This document shows positions 50,358-58,685 of a stretch of DNA of 64,000 nt, one piece after another. The notes under the pieces were generated by a model, which searched no databases, was not told where the DNA came from, and worked only from the letters and a program-made list of their open reading frames with translations. Source of the stretch: Ga0074130 sp035565355 (GTDB taxonomy: Bacteria > Pseudomonadota > Gammaproteobacteria > Burkholderiales > Rhodocyclaceae); contig DATMSM010000029.1 in the NCBI GenBank assembly GCA_035565355.1, positions 29,217-93,216 of the forward strand, written 5' to 3'. The position numbers and the translations under genes were made by a program. Position 1 is the stretch's first letter; each line of letters opens with the position of its first letter.

Positions 50358-51014
50358 TTACAGCGGCAACAGGTCGTGAAAGCTCTTGAGCGCGGCAAAG
50401 CGTGTCGGCAGACGCTCGGGCTGACAGGTATCCGGGCGGCAGATGGCACGCAGCTCGGCAATGCCATATCGGTCCGCCGACTCCAGCACCGAGATGGTGT
50501 CGTCCACCAGCAGGGTACGCGCCGGATCGAAAGGCTGAACTTCACGCAAAGCGTCCCAGAAGGCCACGTCCTCCTTGGGGAGCCCCAGCTCGTGCGAGGT
50601 GATCATGGCGTCGAAGTGCGCCGATAAGCCCGTGCGCGCCATCTTCAGCGTGAGGCTCTTGTGGTGGGCGTTGGTTACCAGCAGCACGCGCTTGCCACCG
50701 CCACGCGCGGCGGTGAGGAACTCCGGTACGCCCGGATGAATGTCGATCAGATGCGAGACCTCCTCCTTCAGCATCATCAAATCGATCGCCAGCTCATCGG
50801 TCCAGAAATCCACCGAATACCAGGGCAGGGTGCCCTCATGCGCCCTGAAGCGCGCCATCAGTTCGCTGCGTACTTCCTCATGCTCACGCCCATGATGCTC
50901 GGCATAGCGGCGCGGCAGATGCTGCTGCCAGAAGTGATTGTCGAAATTGAGGTCGAGCAGGGTGCCGTCCATATCCAGCAGGACGGTATCTATCGTATTC
51001 CAGTCGGGTTTCAT
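50358..51014 (-). CDS. yrfG: HAD-superfamily GMP/IMP nucleotidase (YrfG-like)
   Basis: The protein is 218 aa from ATG 51014 (MKPDWNTIDTVLLDMDGTLLDL). The HAD motif I is DMDGTLLD (nucleophile first Asp), motif II is LLVTNAHH, motif III/IV region is GLPKEDVAFW and TLLVDDTISVLESA. The FDNHFWQQHLPRRYAE cap segment is typical of YrfG, a purine 5'-nucleotidase. It lies 4 nt before the acyl-CoA ligase gene. Confidence 0.9.
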   Translation of the reverse strand: MKPDWNTIDTVLLDMDGTLLDLNFDNHFWQQHLPRRYAEHHGREHEEVRSELMARFRAHEGTLPWYSVDFWTDELAIDLMMLKEEVSHLIDIHPGVPEFLTAARGGGKRVLLVTNAHHKSLTLKMARTGLSAHFDAMITSHELGLPKEDVAFWDALREVQPFDPARTLLVDDTISVLESADRYGIAELRAICRPDTCQPERLPTRFAALKSFHDLLPL

Positions 51015-51080
51015 TGCCAGTCGAGACGAAGAGGTGAGGAGGTGCAGCAAGAGGCAGAGGAGGGAGAGTCGGTCTCCTCC

Positions 51081-51944
51081 TCAAACGCCATTCTGCCTGA
51101 ACCAGGCCAGCATGCGCTGCCAGCCGTCCTTGGCTTCGGCTGCGCGATAGTTGGGGCGATAGTCGGCATGGAAGGCATGTGGTGCATCTGGATAGACATG
51201 AATATAAGACTTGCCGCCTGCCGCCTTGAGTTTCGCGTTCATGGCATCGACATCGGTGTTCGGGATGCCTTGATCCTGACCACCGTAAAGGCCCAGCACT
51301 GGCACCTGCATATTGTCGGCCTGATCCAGTGGGTGACGCGGCGTATTCGCGCGGACTTCGCCGCGCAGGCGACCATACCAGGCCACGCCGGCCTTGATGG
51401 CGGGGTTGTGGTTGGCGTACAGCCAGGTGATGCGGCCACCCCAGCAGAAGCCGGTAATGGCAAGCCGCTTGGGGTCGCCGATGTTTTTGGCAGCCCATGC
51501 CACCAGTGCATCGAGGTCGGCTTTCACCTGTGCATCCGGCACCTTGCTGATGACGTTGGCCTGAATTTCCGGTGAGGTCGTGTACTTGGCCGGATCACCC
51601 TGACGCGCAAACAGATTGGGCGCAAGCGCCAGGTAGCCGAGCTTGGCCAGACGCCGACAGACGTCCTGGATATAGGCATGCACGCCGAAGATTTCCGAGA
51701 TCACCAGCACGGTCGGCAGATTCTTGCCTTGGTCCGGGGCAGCGCGATAGATCTCCAGCATGCCGTCTGAGACTGGAATCTGGATGAAGCCGGCGGTCAG
51801 TCCCTCGCTATCTGTCTGGATGAGCGTCTGCGCCATGATCGGCTGCACGGCGAGGGCAAAACCGCCACCCAGCGTGGTGGCGATGAAGTCGCGGCGGTTG
51901 AGGCGAAGTTCAGGCAACAGGCTGTCGAAGTCTTGCTGATCCAT
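51081..51944 (-). CDS. Dienelactone hydrolase-family protein with Tat-type signal
   Basis: The protein is 287 aa. The N-terminus has NRRDFIATTLGGGFALAVQP, a twin-arginine-like signal, so it may be exported folded. The alpha/beta hydrolase has the Cys nucleophile in GFCWGGRITWLYA, Asp in GGQDQGIPN and His in DAPHAFHADYRPNY. The substrate is unknown; DLH-family enzymes open lactone rings or hydrolyse esters. It is 21 nt downstream of rng. Confidence 0.9.
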   Translation of the reverse strand: MDQQDFDSLLPELRLNRRDFIATTLGGGFALAVQPIMAQTLIQTDSEGLTAGFIQIPVSDGMLEIYRAAPDQGKNLPTVLVISEIFGVHAYIQDVCRRLAKLGYLALAPNLFARQGDPAKYTTSPEIQANVISKVPDAQVKADLDALVAWAAKNIGDPKRLAITGFCWGGRITWLYANHNPAIKAGVAWYGRLRGEVRANTPRHPLDQADNMQVPVLGLYGGQDQGIPNTDVDAMNAKLKAAGGKSYIHVYPDAPHAFHADYRPNYRAAEAKDGWQRMLAWFRQNGV

Positions 51945-51965
51945 GCAACGCTCCCTAGGGTCGGA

Positions 51966-53417
51966 CTACATGAGGACGATGTCGAACTGTTCCTGTGTAT
52001 AGCCCACTTCCGCCTGCAGCGAAACCGGTCGCTGGATAAAGGCCGACAGCTGGGCCAGTGACTGCGATTCGTCATCGAGGAAAAGATCGATGACGTCCTG
52101 CGTCGCCAGGATGCGGAACTCGCGCGCGGAGAACTGACGCGATTCGCGCAGCAGCTCGCGCAGGATCTCGAAGCAGACCGTATGCGGCGTCTTAACCTCA
52201 CCACGGCCGCCGCAAGTGGGGCAGGTCTCGCACAGCACATGCGCCAGCGACTCGCGCGTGCGCTTCCTGGTCATCTCGACCAGGCCGAGCTGGGTAAAGC
52301 CGGACACGGTGATGCGCGTGTGGTCGCGCGCCAGCGCCTTGTTCAGCTCGGCAAGCACGGCATTGCGGTGCTCGTCGGTGTCCATGTCGATGAAGTCGAT
52401 GATGATGATGCCGCCGAGATTGCGCACGCGCAATTGGCGGGCGATGGTCTGCGCCGCTTCGAGATTGGTTTTGAAGATGGTGTCGTCGAAATTGCGCGAG
52501 CCGACATAGCCGCCGGTATTCACATCGATCGTCGTCATCGCCTCGGTCTGGTCGATGATGAGATAGCCGCCGCTCTTGAGATCGACACGTCTGGCCAGGG
52601 CCTTCTGTATCTCGTCCTCGACACCGTACATATCGAACAGCGGCCGTTCGCCCGTGTAGTGTTCAAGGCGGTCCAACACCTGCGGCATGTATTCCTTGGC
52701 GAAGGCCGACAGCTTGATGAAATTCTCGCGCGAGTCGATGACCACGCGGCTGGTGTCCGGCGTAACCAGGTCGCGCATCACGCGCTGCGCCAGGGTCAGG
52801 TCGCGGTGCAGGAGGCTGGGCGGCTTGGCGGTGCTGGCGCGGTTCTGGATCTCGGCCCAGAGGCGGCGCAGATAGGCAATGTCGGCGGCCAACTCCTCGT
52901 CGCTGGCGTTCTCGGCCATGGTACGGGCGATGTAGCCACCCTCCTCGCCCTCGGGCAGCAGTGCGTGGATGCGCGAGCGCAAGGCCTCGCGCTCGGACTC
53001 TTCAATGCGCTGCGAAATGCCGATATGCTTCTCGCGCGGCAGATAGACGAGCAGACGGCCGGCAATGGAAACCTGGGTGGACAGGCGCGCACCCTTGGTC
53101 CCGATCGGATCCTTCAAGGTCTGCACGACGATGGACTGGCCTTCGGAGAGGATGCGCTCGATCGGGCGCGTCGCGTCGGAGTTGCTCTGGCGCTCCTCCC
53201 AGATATCGGCCACGTGCAGGAAGGCCGTGCGCTCCAGACCAATCTCGACGAAAGCCGACTGCATGCCCGGCAGCACGCGCACCACCTTGCCCATGTAGAT
53301 ATTGCCGACGATGCCGCGACTGCTGGAGCGTTCGATATGCAGTTCCTGCACCACGCCCTGCTGCATCAGCGCCACCCGCGTTTCCATCGGGGTGATGTTG
53401 ATAAGGTAGTCGTCCAT
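51966..53417 (-). CDS. rng: Ribonuclease G
   Basis: The protein is 483 aa. RNase G matures the 5' end of 16S rRNA and degrades mRNAs. An S1 domain opens (VVQELHIERSSSRGIVGNIYMGKVVRVLPGMQSAFVEIG, about 20-60). The catalytic DNase-I-like region has GGYLIIDQTEAMTTIDVNTGGYVG and IIIIDFIDM. The zinc-link CETCPTCGGRG follows. Length fits RNase G, not the longer RNase E. Confidence 0.97.
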   Translation of the reverse strand: MDDYLINITPMETRVALMQQGVVQELHIERSSSRGIVGNIYMGKVVRVLPGMQSAFVEIGLERTAFLHVADIWEERQSNSDATRPIERILSEGQSIVVQTLKDPIGTKGARLSTQVSIAGRLLVYLPREKHIGISQRIEESEREALRSRIHALLPEGEEGGYIARTMAENASDEELAADIAYLRRLWAEIQNRASTAKPPSLLHRDLTLAQRVMRDLVTPDTSRVVIDSRENFIKLSAFAKEYMPQVLDRLEHYTGERPLFDMYGVEDEIQKALARRVDLKSGGYLIIDQTEAMTTIDVNTGGYVGSRNFDDTIFKTNLEAAQTIARQLRVRNLGGIIIIDFIDMDTDEHRNAVLAELNKALARDHTRITVSGFTQLGLVEMTRKRTRESLAHVLCETCPTCGGRGEVKTPHTVCFEILRELLRESRQFSAREFRILATQDVIDLFLDDESQSLAQLSAFIQRPVSLQAEVGYTQEQFDIVLM

Positions 53418-53484
53418 TTCAGTGCCTCGAAAGATTTTTCACCGCAAGGCGCGCCATCGCTCGCGCCTTATCGTGAACCAACTC

Positions 53485-54093
53485 TCAGATCGGGTAGCCG
53501 ATCTCCCGCAGTAGCAGCGTCGTCTCGCACAAGGGCAGGCCAACGATACCGGAATGCTCGCCGCGCATCTCGGCGACAAACATCGCCGCCGTGCCCTGGA
53601 TGCCGTAGGCGCCCGCCTTGTCCATGGGTTCGCCGCTATGCACATAGTGGCGGATTTCGGCATCGGTGAGTTCGCGAAAGCGCACCTCATTGATGTTCAG
53701 GCGGTGCTCGATCTTGCCTTTCCAGGCAATCGCCACCGTCGTCAGAACACGGTGGGTGCGGCCGGAAAATGCCTTCAGCATGGCAATCGCGTCGGCAGCG
53801 TTGCTCGGCTTGCCGTAAATCTTCCCGTCCAGCTCGACCGTGGTATCGGCAGCAAGGATCGGGTACGGACGCAACTGGCGCGACTGCACGAGCTGGTGCC
53901 CGTATGCCGCCTTGGCCCGCGCCACCCGCACCACGTAGTCGTCGGCAGCCTCACCGGGCAAGGGCGTCTCATCAACCTGTTCATCAGAGCGTGGCCCCGA
54001 GCGGAACAACAGAGGACTGAATGGCACGCCGATCTGTGTCAGCAGTTCCCGTCGGCGCGGGCTGAGGGAGGCAAGATAAATCCGCGGCTCCAC
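53485..54093 (-). CDS. maf: Maf-type nucleoside triphosphate pyrophosphatase (YhdE-like)
   Basis: The protein is 202 aa from GTG 54093, with AAGGGATG upstream at a workable distance. An ATG at 54111 would add six residues but lacks a ribosome site. Signatures are YLASLSPRRRELLTQIGV, ILAADTTVELDGKIYGKP, MLKAFSGRTHRVLT and AGAYGIQGTAAMFV. YhdE-type enzymes hydrolyse dTTP/UTP and help avoid non-canonical nucleotides. Adjacent rng is the same order as in E. coli. Confidence 0.94.
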   Translation of the reverse strand: MEPRIYLASLSPRRRELLTQIGVPFSPLLFRSGPRSDEQVDETPLPGEAADDYVVRVARAKAAYGHQLVQSRQLRPYPILAADTTVELDGKIYGKPSNAADAIAMLKAFSGRTHRVLTTVAIAWKGKIEHRLNINEVRFRELTDAEIRHYVHSGEPMDKAGAYGIQGTAAMFVAEMRGEHSGIVGLPLCETTLLLREIGYPI

Positions 54094-54208
54094 AAAAGTG
54101 CATCCCTTCATTAATAGATGGCATAAGCATACCAGCACTCACCGGCATCGCCGGAGAAAAAGCAGGCGCGCCAAGCCTTCCCGGCCCGAGCCAGCCCTGC
54201 CGGAACAT

Positions 54209-54679
54209 TCATTCCCTGTGGTAGGGGTGGCCTTTATGCAGGCTGTGGGCGCGATACAGTGCCTCGGCCAGCAGCACGCGCACCATGGCGTGCGGCAAGG
54301 TCAGTCCGGAAATTCGGTAGCGCTCGTCGGCCTCGGCCTTGAGCGTGGGATCGAGCCCGTCCGGCCCGCCAATGATGAACACCACATCCTCGCCGCCCAC
54401 CATCCACTCGCCCAGGCGCTGCGCCCACAGCTTGGTGCTCGCCTCGGTGCCACGCTCATCAAGGATGATCTTGCGGCAACGTGGCGGCAGTGCAGTGCGG
54501 ATGCGCGCGGCCTCAGCCACCATCATGCTCTCGACGGTCTTGCCGGTGGTACGCGGTTCGGCCTTGATCTCGCGCAGCTCGAGCAGACATTCGCGCGGCA
54601 TGCGCTTGGCGAAATCGGCATAGGCCTCCTCAACCCAGGCGGGCATGCGGGTGCCGACGGCCAGGATGATCAGTTTCAT
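54209..54679 (-). CDS. rlmH: 23S rRNA pseudouridine-1915 N3-methyltransferase
   Basis: The protein is 156 aa, a SPOUT methyltransferase. Family blocks are LIILAVGTRMPAWVEEAYADFAKRMPREC, ILDERGTEASTKLWAQRL, VVFIIGGPDGLD, and the C-terminal LAEALYRAHSLHKGHPYHRE. It follows rsfS and nadD in the usual order. Confidence 0.97.
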   Translation of the reverse strand: MKLIILAVGTRMPAWVEEAYADFAKRMPRECLLELREIKAEPRTTGKTVESMMVAEAARIRTALPPRCRKIILDERGTEASTKLWAQRLGEWMVGGEDVVFIIGGPDGLDPTLKAEADERYRISGLTLPHAMVRVLLAEALYRAHSLHKGHPYHRE

Positions 54680-54755
54680 GGCGCGCGGATCGGAAGCAAC
54701 GATGCGCGTCCGCCCTGCAGATCAGGGCGGCGGCACAGGCGAGACGGGGGCAGGC

Positions 54756-55124
54756 TCAGTCCGCGTCCTCGCCGGCCGAAGTGGCGGCCTTGCGCTTGGC
54801 CGGCGTCGTCTGCCACAGCTCTTCAAGGTTGTAATAGGCGCGCACCGCCGGCTGCATGACGTGCACAACGATGCTGCCAAGATCGACCAACACCCATTCA
54901 CCACTGCCCTCGCCTTCCATGCTGACGACTTCGCCGCCGGCTTCCTTGACCTTGTCGTGCACGCTGCGTGCCAGCGATTTGACCTGCCGGGTGGAATCGC
55001 CGCTGGCGACGATGATGCAGTCGAACATGGCGGTGAGCTTGGTGGTGTTGATGACTTCGATGTCGCGCCCCTTGATGTCTTCAAGGGCTTCAACAGCAAT
55101 TTTCTGGAGCTTTTTTACGTCCAT
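54756..55124 (-). CDS. rsfS: Ribosome silencing factor RsfS
   Basis: The protein is 122 aa. It binds L14 and prevents subunit joining in starved cells. The family block CIIVASGDSTRQVKSLARSVHDKVKEAGGEVVSMEGEGSGEWVLVDLGSIVVHVMQPAVRAYYNLEELW covers most of the chain. The C-terminal 15 residues are Lys/Ala-rich. It lies 11 nt after nadD. Confidence 0.96.
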   Translation of the reverse strand: MDVKKLQKIAVEALEDIKGRDIEVINTTKLTAMFDCIIVASGDSTRQVKSLARSVHDKVKEAGGEVVSMEGEGSGEWVLVDLGSIVVHVMQPAVRAYYNLEELWQTTPAKRKAATSAGEDAD

Positions 55125-55135
55125 GCGGGATAGGG

Positions 55136-55792
55136 TCAGCGGTAGAGGTTGTGAGTCTGAATATAGTCCAGAACGGCTTCCGGCAACAGGTAACGCGGGC
55201 TGCCGCCGTGCGCGAGCTGGGCGCGGATCGTCGTGGCGGAAATATCGAGGGGTGTCAGCAAGGACGGCACGATGACGCCGGCGTCCTTGTCATCGACTTC
55301 GGCGTTCAGGCGGGCCGGATCGACGGCGGCGCGCTTGGCGAACTGCTTGCCCAGCAGCGGCGACATGGCGTCGATGCTGAGTTCGTGGCCGGGGCGCGTA
55401 AAGATTGCAATGTGCGCCAGCTCGAACAGCTCCTCCCAGCGATGCCAGGTCGGCAGGCCAAGAAAGGCATCGGCGCCGAGCAGCAGCACCAGGGGCGCAT
55501 CGTCGTATTCGGCGCGCAGGTGCTCGAGCAGGTTGACGGTATAGCTGGGTTCGCCCGACTCGGCCTCGAACTTGTCGAGGCGAAAATCGTCGTTGCCGGC
55601 AATCGCCAGCTCGACCATGGCGAGGCGATGCCTGGCCTCGGTCTGCGGCTGGCTGCGATGACGGGTCAGTCCGGCCGGGCTCCAGATCACGCCGGCCAGG
55701 CCGAGCTTCTCGCAGGCCTCCTCGGCCAGACGCAGATGGCCGAAGTGCACCGGGTCGAAGGTACCGCCGAAAACACCGATGGGATCGCTCAT
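55136..55792 (-). CDS. nadD: Nicotinate-nucleotide adenylyltransferase
   Basis: The protein is 218 aa from ATG 55792, overlapping the upstream membrane protein stop by 4 nt. It adenylates nicotinate mononucleotide in NAD synthesis. The nucleotidyltransferase motif GVFGGTFDPVHFGHLRLAEEA, the LLLGADAFLGLPTWHRW block and the C-terminal ISATTIRAQLAHGGSPRYLLPEAVLDYIQ are standard. Confidence 0.96.
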   Translation of the reverse strand: MSDPIGVFGGTFDPVHFGHLRLAEEACEKLGLAGVIWSPAGLTRHRSQPQTEARHRLAMVELAIAGNDDFRLDKFEAESGEPSYTVNLLEHLRAEYDDAPLVLLLGADAFLGLPTWHRWEELFELAHIAIFTRPGHELSIDAMSPLLGKQFAKRAAVDPARLNAEVDDKDAGVIVPSLLTPLDISATTIRAQLAHGGSPRYLLPEAVLDYIQTHNLYR

Positions 55793-56562
55793 GCCTCCTC
55801 CTCCACGGCTTCCGGCGCGCTGCCCGGCTTGGCTTCGAAGATTTCGCAGTAGGCGATATAGATCGACGCCATCAGGGTGGGCACGAAGGCCAGCAGCATG
55901 ATCAGTTGCAACAGATAGGCGATGGCCGCACCGGCACCCGGAATCAGATTGGACAAGAGCACGCGCACAAAGCCCACCGCCATGACGACGATGAGGCAGT
56001 TGAGGAAATGCATGGTGAAGGCGCCGATATTGCGCCATGTGGCGACAAAGCTGAAGAACATGGCCTTGCCCGGCGGCATGTCGTGCCAGGCCGTCAGCAC
56101 CGGCGCAAAACAGAAGGCCATGAACACCGGGATCATCATCACCAGCAGCGGCAGCAGGTTCAACGCCACGTCCTGCAGGGTGAGTTGCGACACCTCGGTC
56201 GGCGCATCCACCATCCATTCGATCAGCACCGAAATCAGCGCGAAGATCGCCGAGGCGGCGAACTGGAACAGGCCCAGACGGATCAGCGCCGGCCGGCGCG
56301 CCACGATGCTGCCGAGCAGGTCTGCCTGCTGTGGCGTCTTGCCGATGCGCACCGCGACGTACACGTTCGCCAGCAGCACCATCAGCGATGGCTGGATGAT
56401 GGGCAGCAGCAGCACCAGCGGGCCGAGCAGGGCCAGCACGAGGCCGACCAGCCAGTAGGCCATGGAGGCGCTGAGGATCAGCGAGGGATTCTTGCGATAG
56501 AGCGCAAATGCGGCCCCGAGCCAGCCACGGCCGGCGCGCAGGGGAAGTCGGTGAGCTTGCAT
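55789..56562 (-). CDS. BPSS1780-family membrane protein
   Basis: The protein is 257 aa with six hydrophobic segments. The start MQAHRLPLRAGRGWLGAAFALYRKNPSLILS and the conserved FCFAPVLTAWHDMPPGKAMFFSFVATWRNIGAFTMHFL block match a betaproteobacterial membrane family of unknown role. It overlaps nadD by 4 nt, so co-transcription with NAD and ribosome genes is likely. Confidence 0.8.
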   Translation of the reverse strand: MQAHRLPLRAGRGWLGAAFALYRKNPSLILSASMAYWLVGLVLALLGPLVLLLPIIQPSLMVLLANVYVAVRIGKTPQQADLLGSIVARRPALIRLGLFQFAASAIFALISVLIEWMVDAPTEVSQLTLQDVALNLLPLLVMMIPVFMAFCFAPVLTAWHDMPPGKAMFFSFVATWRNIGAFTMHFLNCLIVVMAVGFVRVLLSNLIPGAGAAIAYLLQLIMLLAFVPTLMASIYIAYCEIFEAKPGSAPEAVEEEA

Positions 56563-56897
56563 CAGGGATTCGGGTAGGGAGACTTGCCTTCGTGTAGTGC
56601 CAGACCACCCTTGATGATGCGGTAGATCAGCCAGACCGTGGTGGCAAAGAAAATGGCGATGCCGATGAGGATGATCCAGGTGAGTATGCCCAGCGTGAAG
56701 CCGATCAGGCCCACCCAGAAGGTGTTGATCTGCCAGCGCAGATGCGGCTCGTACTCGGTGCCGCGTGCATCGTCGCGCTTGACGTAGGCCAGCACCACCG
56801 CAACCAAGTTGCCCAGCCCGCCGGTGATGAAGCCAGCCGCCTGCAGGGCATAACCGGCGATGGCAACGGTGCGGAGAGTATCGGGTTTATCGCTCAT
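56562..56897 (-). CDS. Small DUF4870-like membrane protein
   Basis: The protein is about 111 aa from ATG 56897 (MSDKPDTLRTVAIAGY); an ATG at 56915 overlapping the ttcA stop is also possible. There are three hydrophobic segments (AGFITGGLGNLVAVVLAYV, FWVGLIGFTLGILTWIILIGIAIFFATTVWLIYRIIKG) around a soluble loop with EYEPHLRWQINTF. DUF4870-like proteins have no defined role. Its stop overlaps the next gene by 1 nt. Confidence 0.75.
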   Translation of the reverse strand: MSDKPDTLRTVAIAGYALQAAGFITGGLGNLVAVVLAYVKRDDARGTEYEPHLRWQINTFWVGLIGFTLGILTWIILIGIAIFFATTVWLIYRIIKGGLALHEGKSPYPNP

Positions 56898-56905
56898 GGT
56901 TAGCG

Positions 56906-57865
56906 TCAGATCCATTCGACCGAAGTCGGTTCCTTGGGAAATTCGGGCGCGTCAAACGCGGTGTCGCCTTCGGGGTCGGCCACGCCGGTGGCTTCGATAT
57001 GCTTGAAGTCGTAGAGCTCGTGGTCCATCAGGTGCGAGGGCACGATATTACCGAGCGAGCGGAACAGGTTCTTGATGCGCCCCGGGAAACGCTTGTCCCA
57101 GTCCTGCAGCATGGCCTTGATGTTCTGGCGCTGCAGATTTTCCTGGCTGCCGCAGAGATTGCAGGGAATGATGGGGAATTGCTTGTGTTCGGCCCAGGCT
57201 TCGAGGTCACTTTCCTGGCAATAGGCGAGCGGGCGGATCACCACGTGCCTGCCGTCGTCCGAAACCAGCTTGGGCGGCATGGCCTTGAGCTTGGAGCCGA
57301 AGAACATATTGAGGAAAAGGGTCTGCAGGATGTCGTCGCGGTGGTGGCCGAGCGCAATGCGCGTGGCACCCAGCTCGTCGGCAACGCGATACAGGATGCC
57401 ACGGCGCAGGCGCGAACACAGGCCGCAGGTGGTCTTGCCTTCGGGCACGACGCGCTTGACGATGGAATAGGTGTCCTGCGTCTCGATGTGATACGGCACA
57501 CCGATGCTGTTCAGGTAATTGGGCAGCACGTCGGCTGGAAAGCCCGGCTGCTTCTGGTCGAGGTTGACCGCGACGATGTCGAAGTTAATCGGTGCGTGCT
57601 CGCGCATGTGCAGCAGAATGTCGAGCATGGCATAGGAGTCCTTGCCGCCCGACAGGCAGACCATGACCTTGTCGCCCTCGCCGATCATGTTGAAGTCGCC
57701 GATGGCCTGGCCGACATCGCGGCGCAAGCGCTTGGCCAGCTTGTTGGTCTCGAGACGCGCGCGCGCAGATTGCGCGGCGGCGTCCCGTTCAGCGGCGGTG
57801 TCGGGGCTGACCGTATCGAGGGGTTCAAAACCGATCGAGTCGGTTTGGGGTACTGCGGTATTCAT
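56906..57865 (-). CDS. ttcA: tRNA 2-thiocytidine-32 synthetase TtcA
   Basis: The protein is 319 aa. TtcA thiolates C32 of some tRNAs using a 4Fe-4S cluster. The PP-loop is LSGGKDSYAMLDILL (about 70-84). CGLCSRLRRGILYR carries two cluster Cys, and IPCNLCGSQENLQR supplies another CxxC. GHHRDDILQTLFLNMFFGSKLKAMPPKL is a further family block. The N-terminal 40 residues are variable. Confidence 0.96.
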   Translation of the reverse strand: MNTAVPQTDSIGFEPLDTVSPDTAAERDAAAQSARARLETNKLAKRLRRDVGQAIGDFNMIGEGDKVMVCLSGGKDSYAMLDILLHMREHAPINFDIVAVNLDQKQPGFPADVLPNYLNSIGVPYHIETQDTYSIVKRVVPEGKTTCGLCSRLRRGILYRVADELGATRIALGHHRDDILQTLFLNMFFGSKLKAMPPKLVSDDGRHVVIRPLAYCQESDLEAWAEHKQFPIIPCNLCGSQENLQRQNIKAMLQDWDKRFPGRIKNLFRSLGNIVPSHLMDHELYDFKHIEATGVADPEGDTAFDAPEFPKEPTSVEWI

Positions 57866-57880
57866 GGGAAATGCGGCCTG

Positions 57881-58621
57881 CTAGAGATGGGCGGTACGCC
57901 CGCCATCCACATTCAAGACCTGACCGGTCACGTAGGGGGCGTCCAGAAGCAGGAATTTTACCGCGCCAGCGATGTCCGCAGGGTTTCCCGTCCGCTTGAG
58001 CAGGGTATGGGCGACGATGGCGTCCTTCTCGGCCAACGAGAAACTCTCGCCCTCGGGCCAGGCCACCGGCCCCGGTGCCACCGCATTGACCCGCACTTCA
58101 GGCCCCAACTCAATGGCCAAGGCGCGAGTAAGCCCTAACAAGCCGGCCTTGGCCGCACAGTACAGCGGGTAGTTCTTCAAGGGGCGCTCGGCATGGATGT
58201 CGGTGATATTCACCACGCTGCCCCGACTCTGGCGCAGGTGCGGCGCAGCGGCCTGGGTCAGAAACAAGGGGCCCTTGAGATTGCTGCCGATCAGATTGTC
58301 CCAGTCGGCCTCGTCTATGCCGCCTATGGGCGTGGGAAAAAACGACGAGGCATTGTTCACCAGGCCGTCCAGGCGCCCGAAGGTGGTGATGGTTTGCGCC
58401 ACGGCGGCGCTCAACGCCGCCGGATCACCCAGTTCGGCCTGCACCATGGCGGCCGAGTCGGCGCGCGTGCGGTTCAGGGTTTCGGCCAGCGCCGCCACCT
58501 CGGCCGCCGAATGACGGTAATGCAGCATCACGCGGGCGCCGGCCTGATGCAGGCTGCGCGCAATCTCGGCACCGACGCGGCGGGCGGCACCGGTAATCAG
58601 AATGACAGGGGCATTGGACAT
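57881..58621 (-). CDS. Pteridine reductase (short-chain dehydrogenase)
   Basis: The protein is 246 aa. The cofactor motif TGAARRVGAEIA with RR suits NADPH, as in PTR1/FolM-type enzymes that reduce dihydropterins. NNASSFFPTPIG, then catalytic Tyr-x3-Lys in YPLYCAAKAGL, and NAVAPGPVAWPEG are consistent. It is 15 nt upstream of ttcA on the same strand. Confidence 0.88.
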   Translation of the reverse strand: MSNAPVILITGAARRVGAEIARSLHQAGARVMLHYRHSAAEVAALAETLNRTRADSAAMVQAELGDPAALSAAVAQTITTFGRLDGLVNNASSFFPTPIGGIDEADWDNLIGSNLKGPLFLTQAAAPHLRQSRGSVVNITDIHAERPLKNYPLYCAAKAGLLGLTRALAIELGPEVRVNAVAPGPVAWPEGESFSLAEKDAIVAHTLLKRTGNPADIAGAVKFLLLDAPYVTGQVLNVDGGRTAHL

Positions 58622-58685
58622 GGCCCCAGTATAACGGGCCTTGTTACCCCCGTAGCGTCATCTGGCGCCGCCATGGCGCATCTCC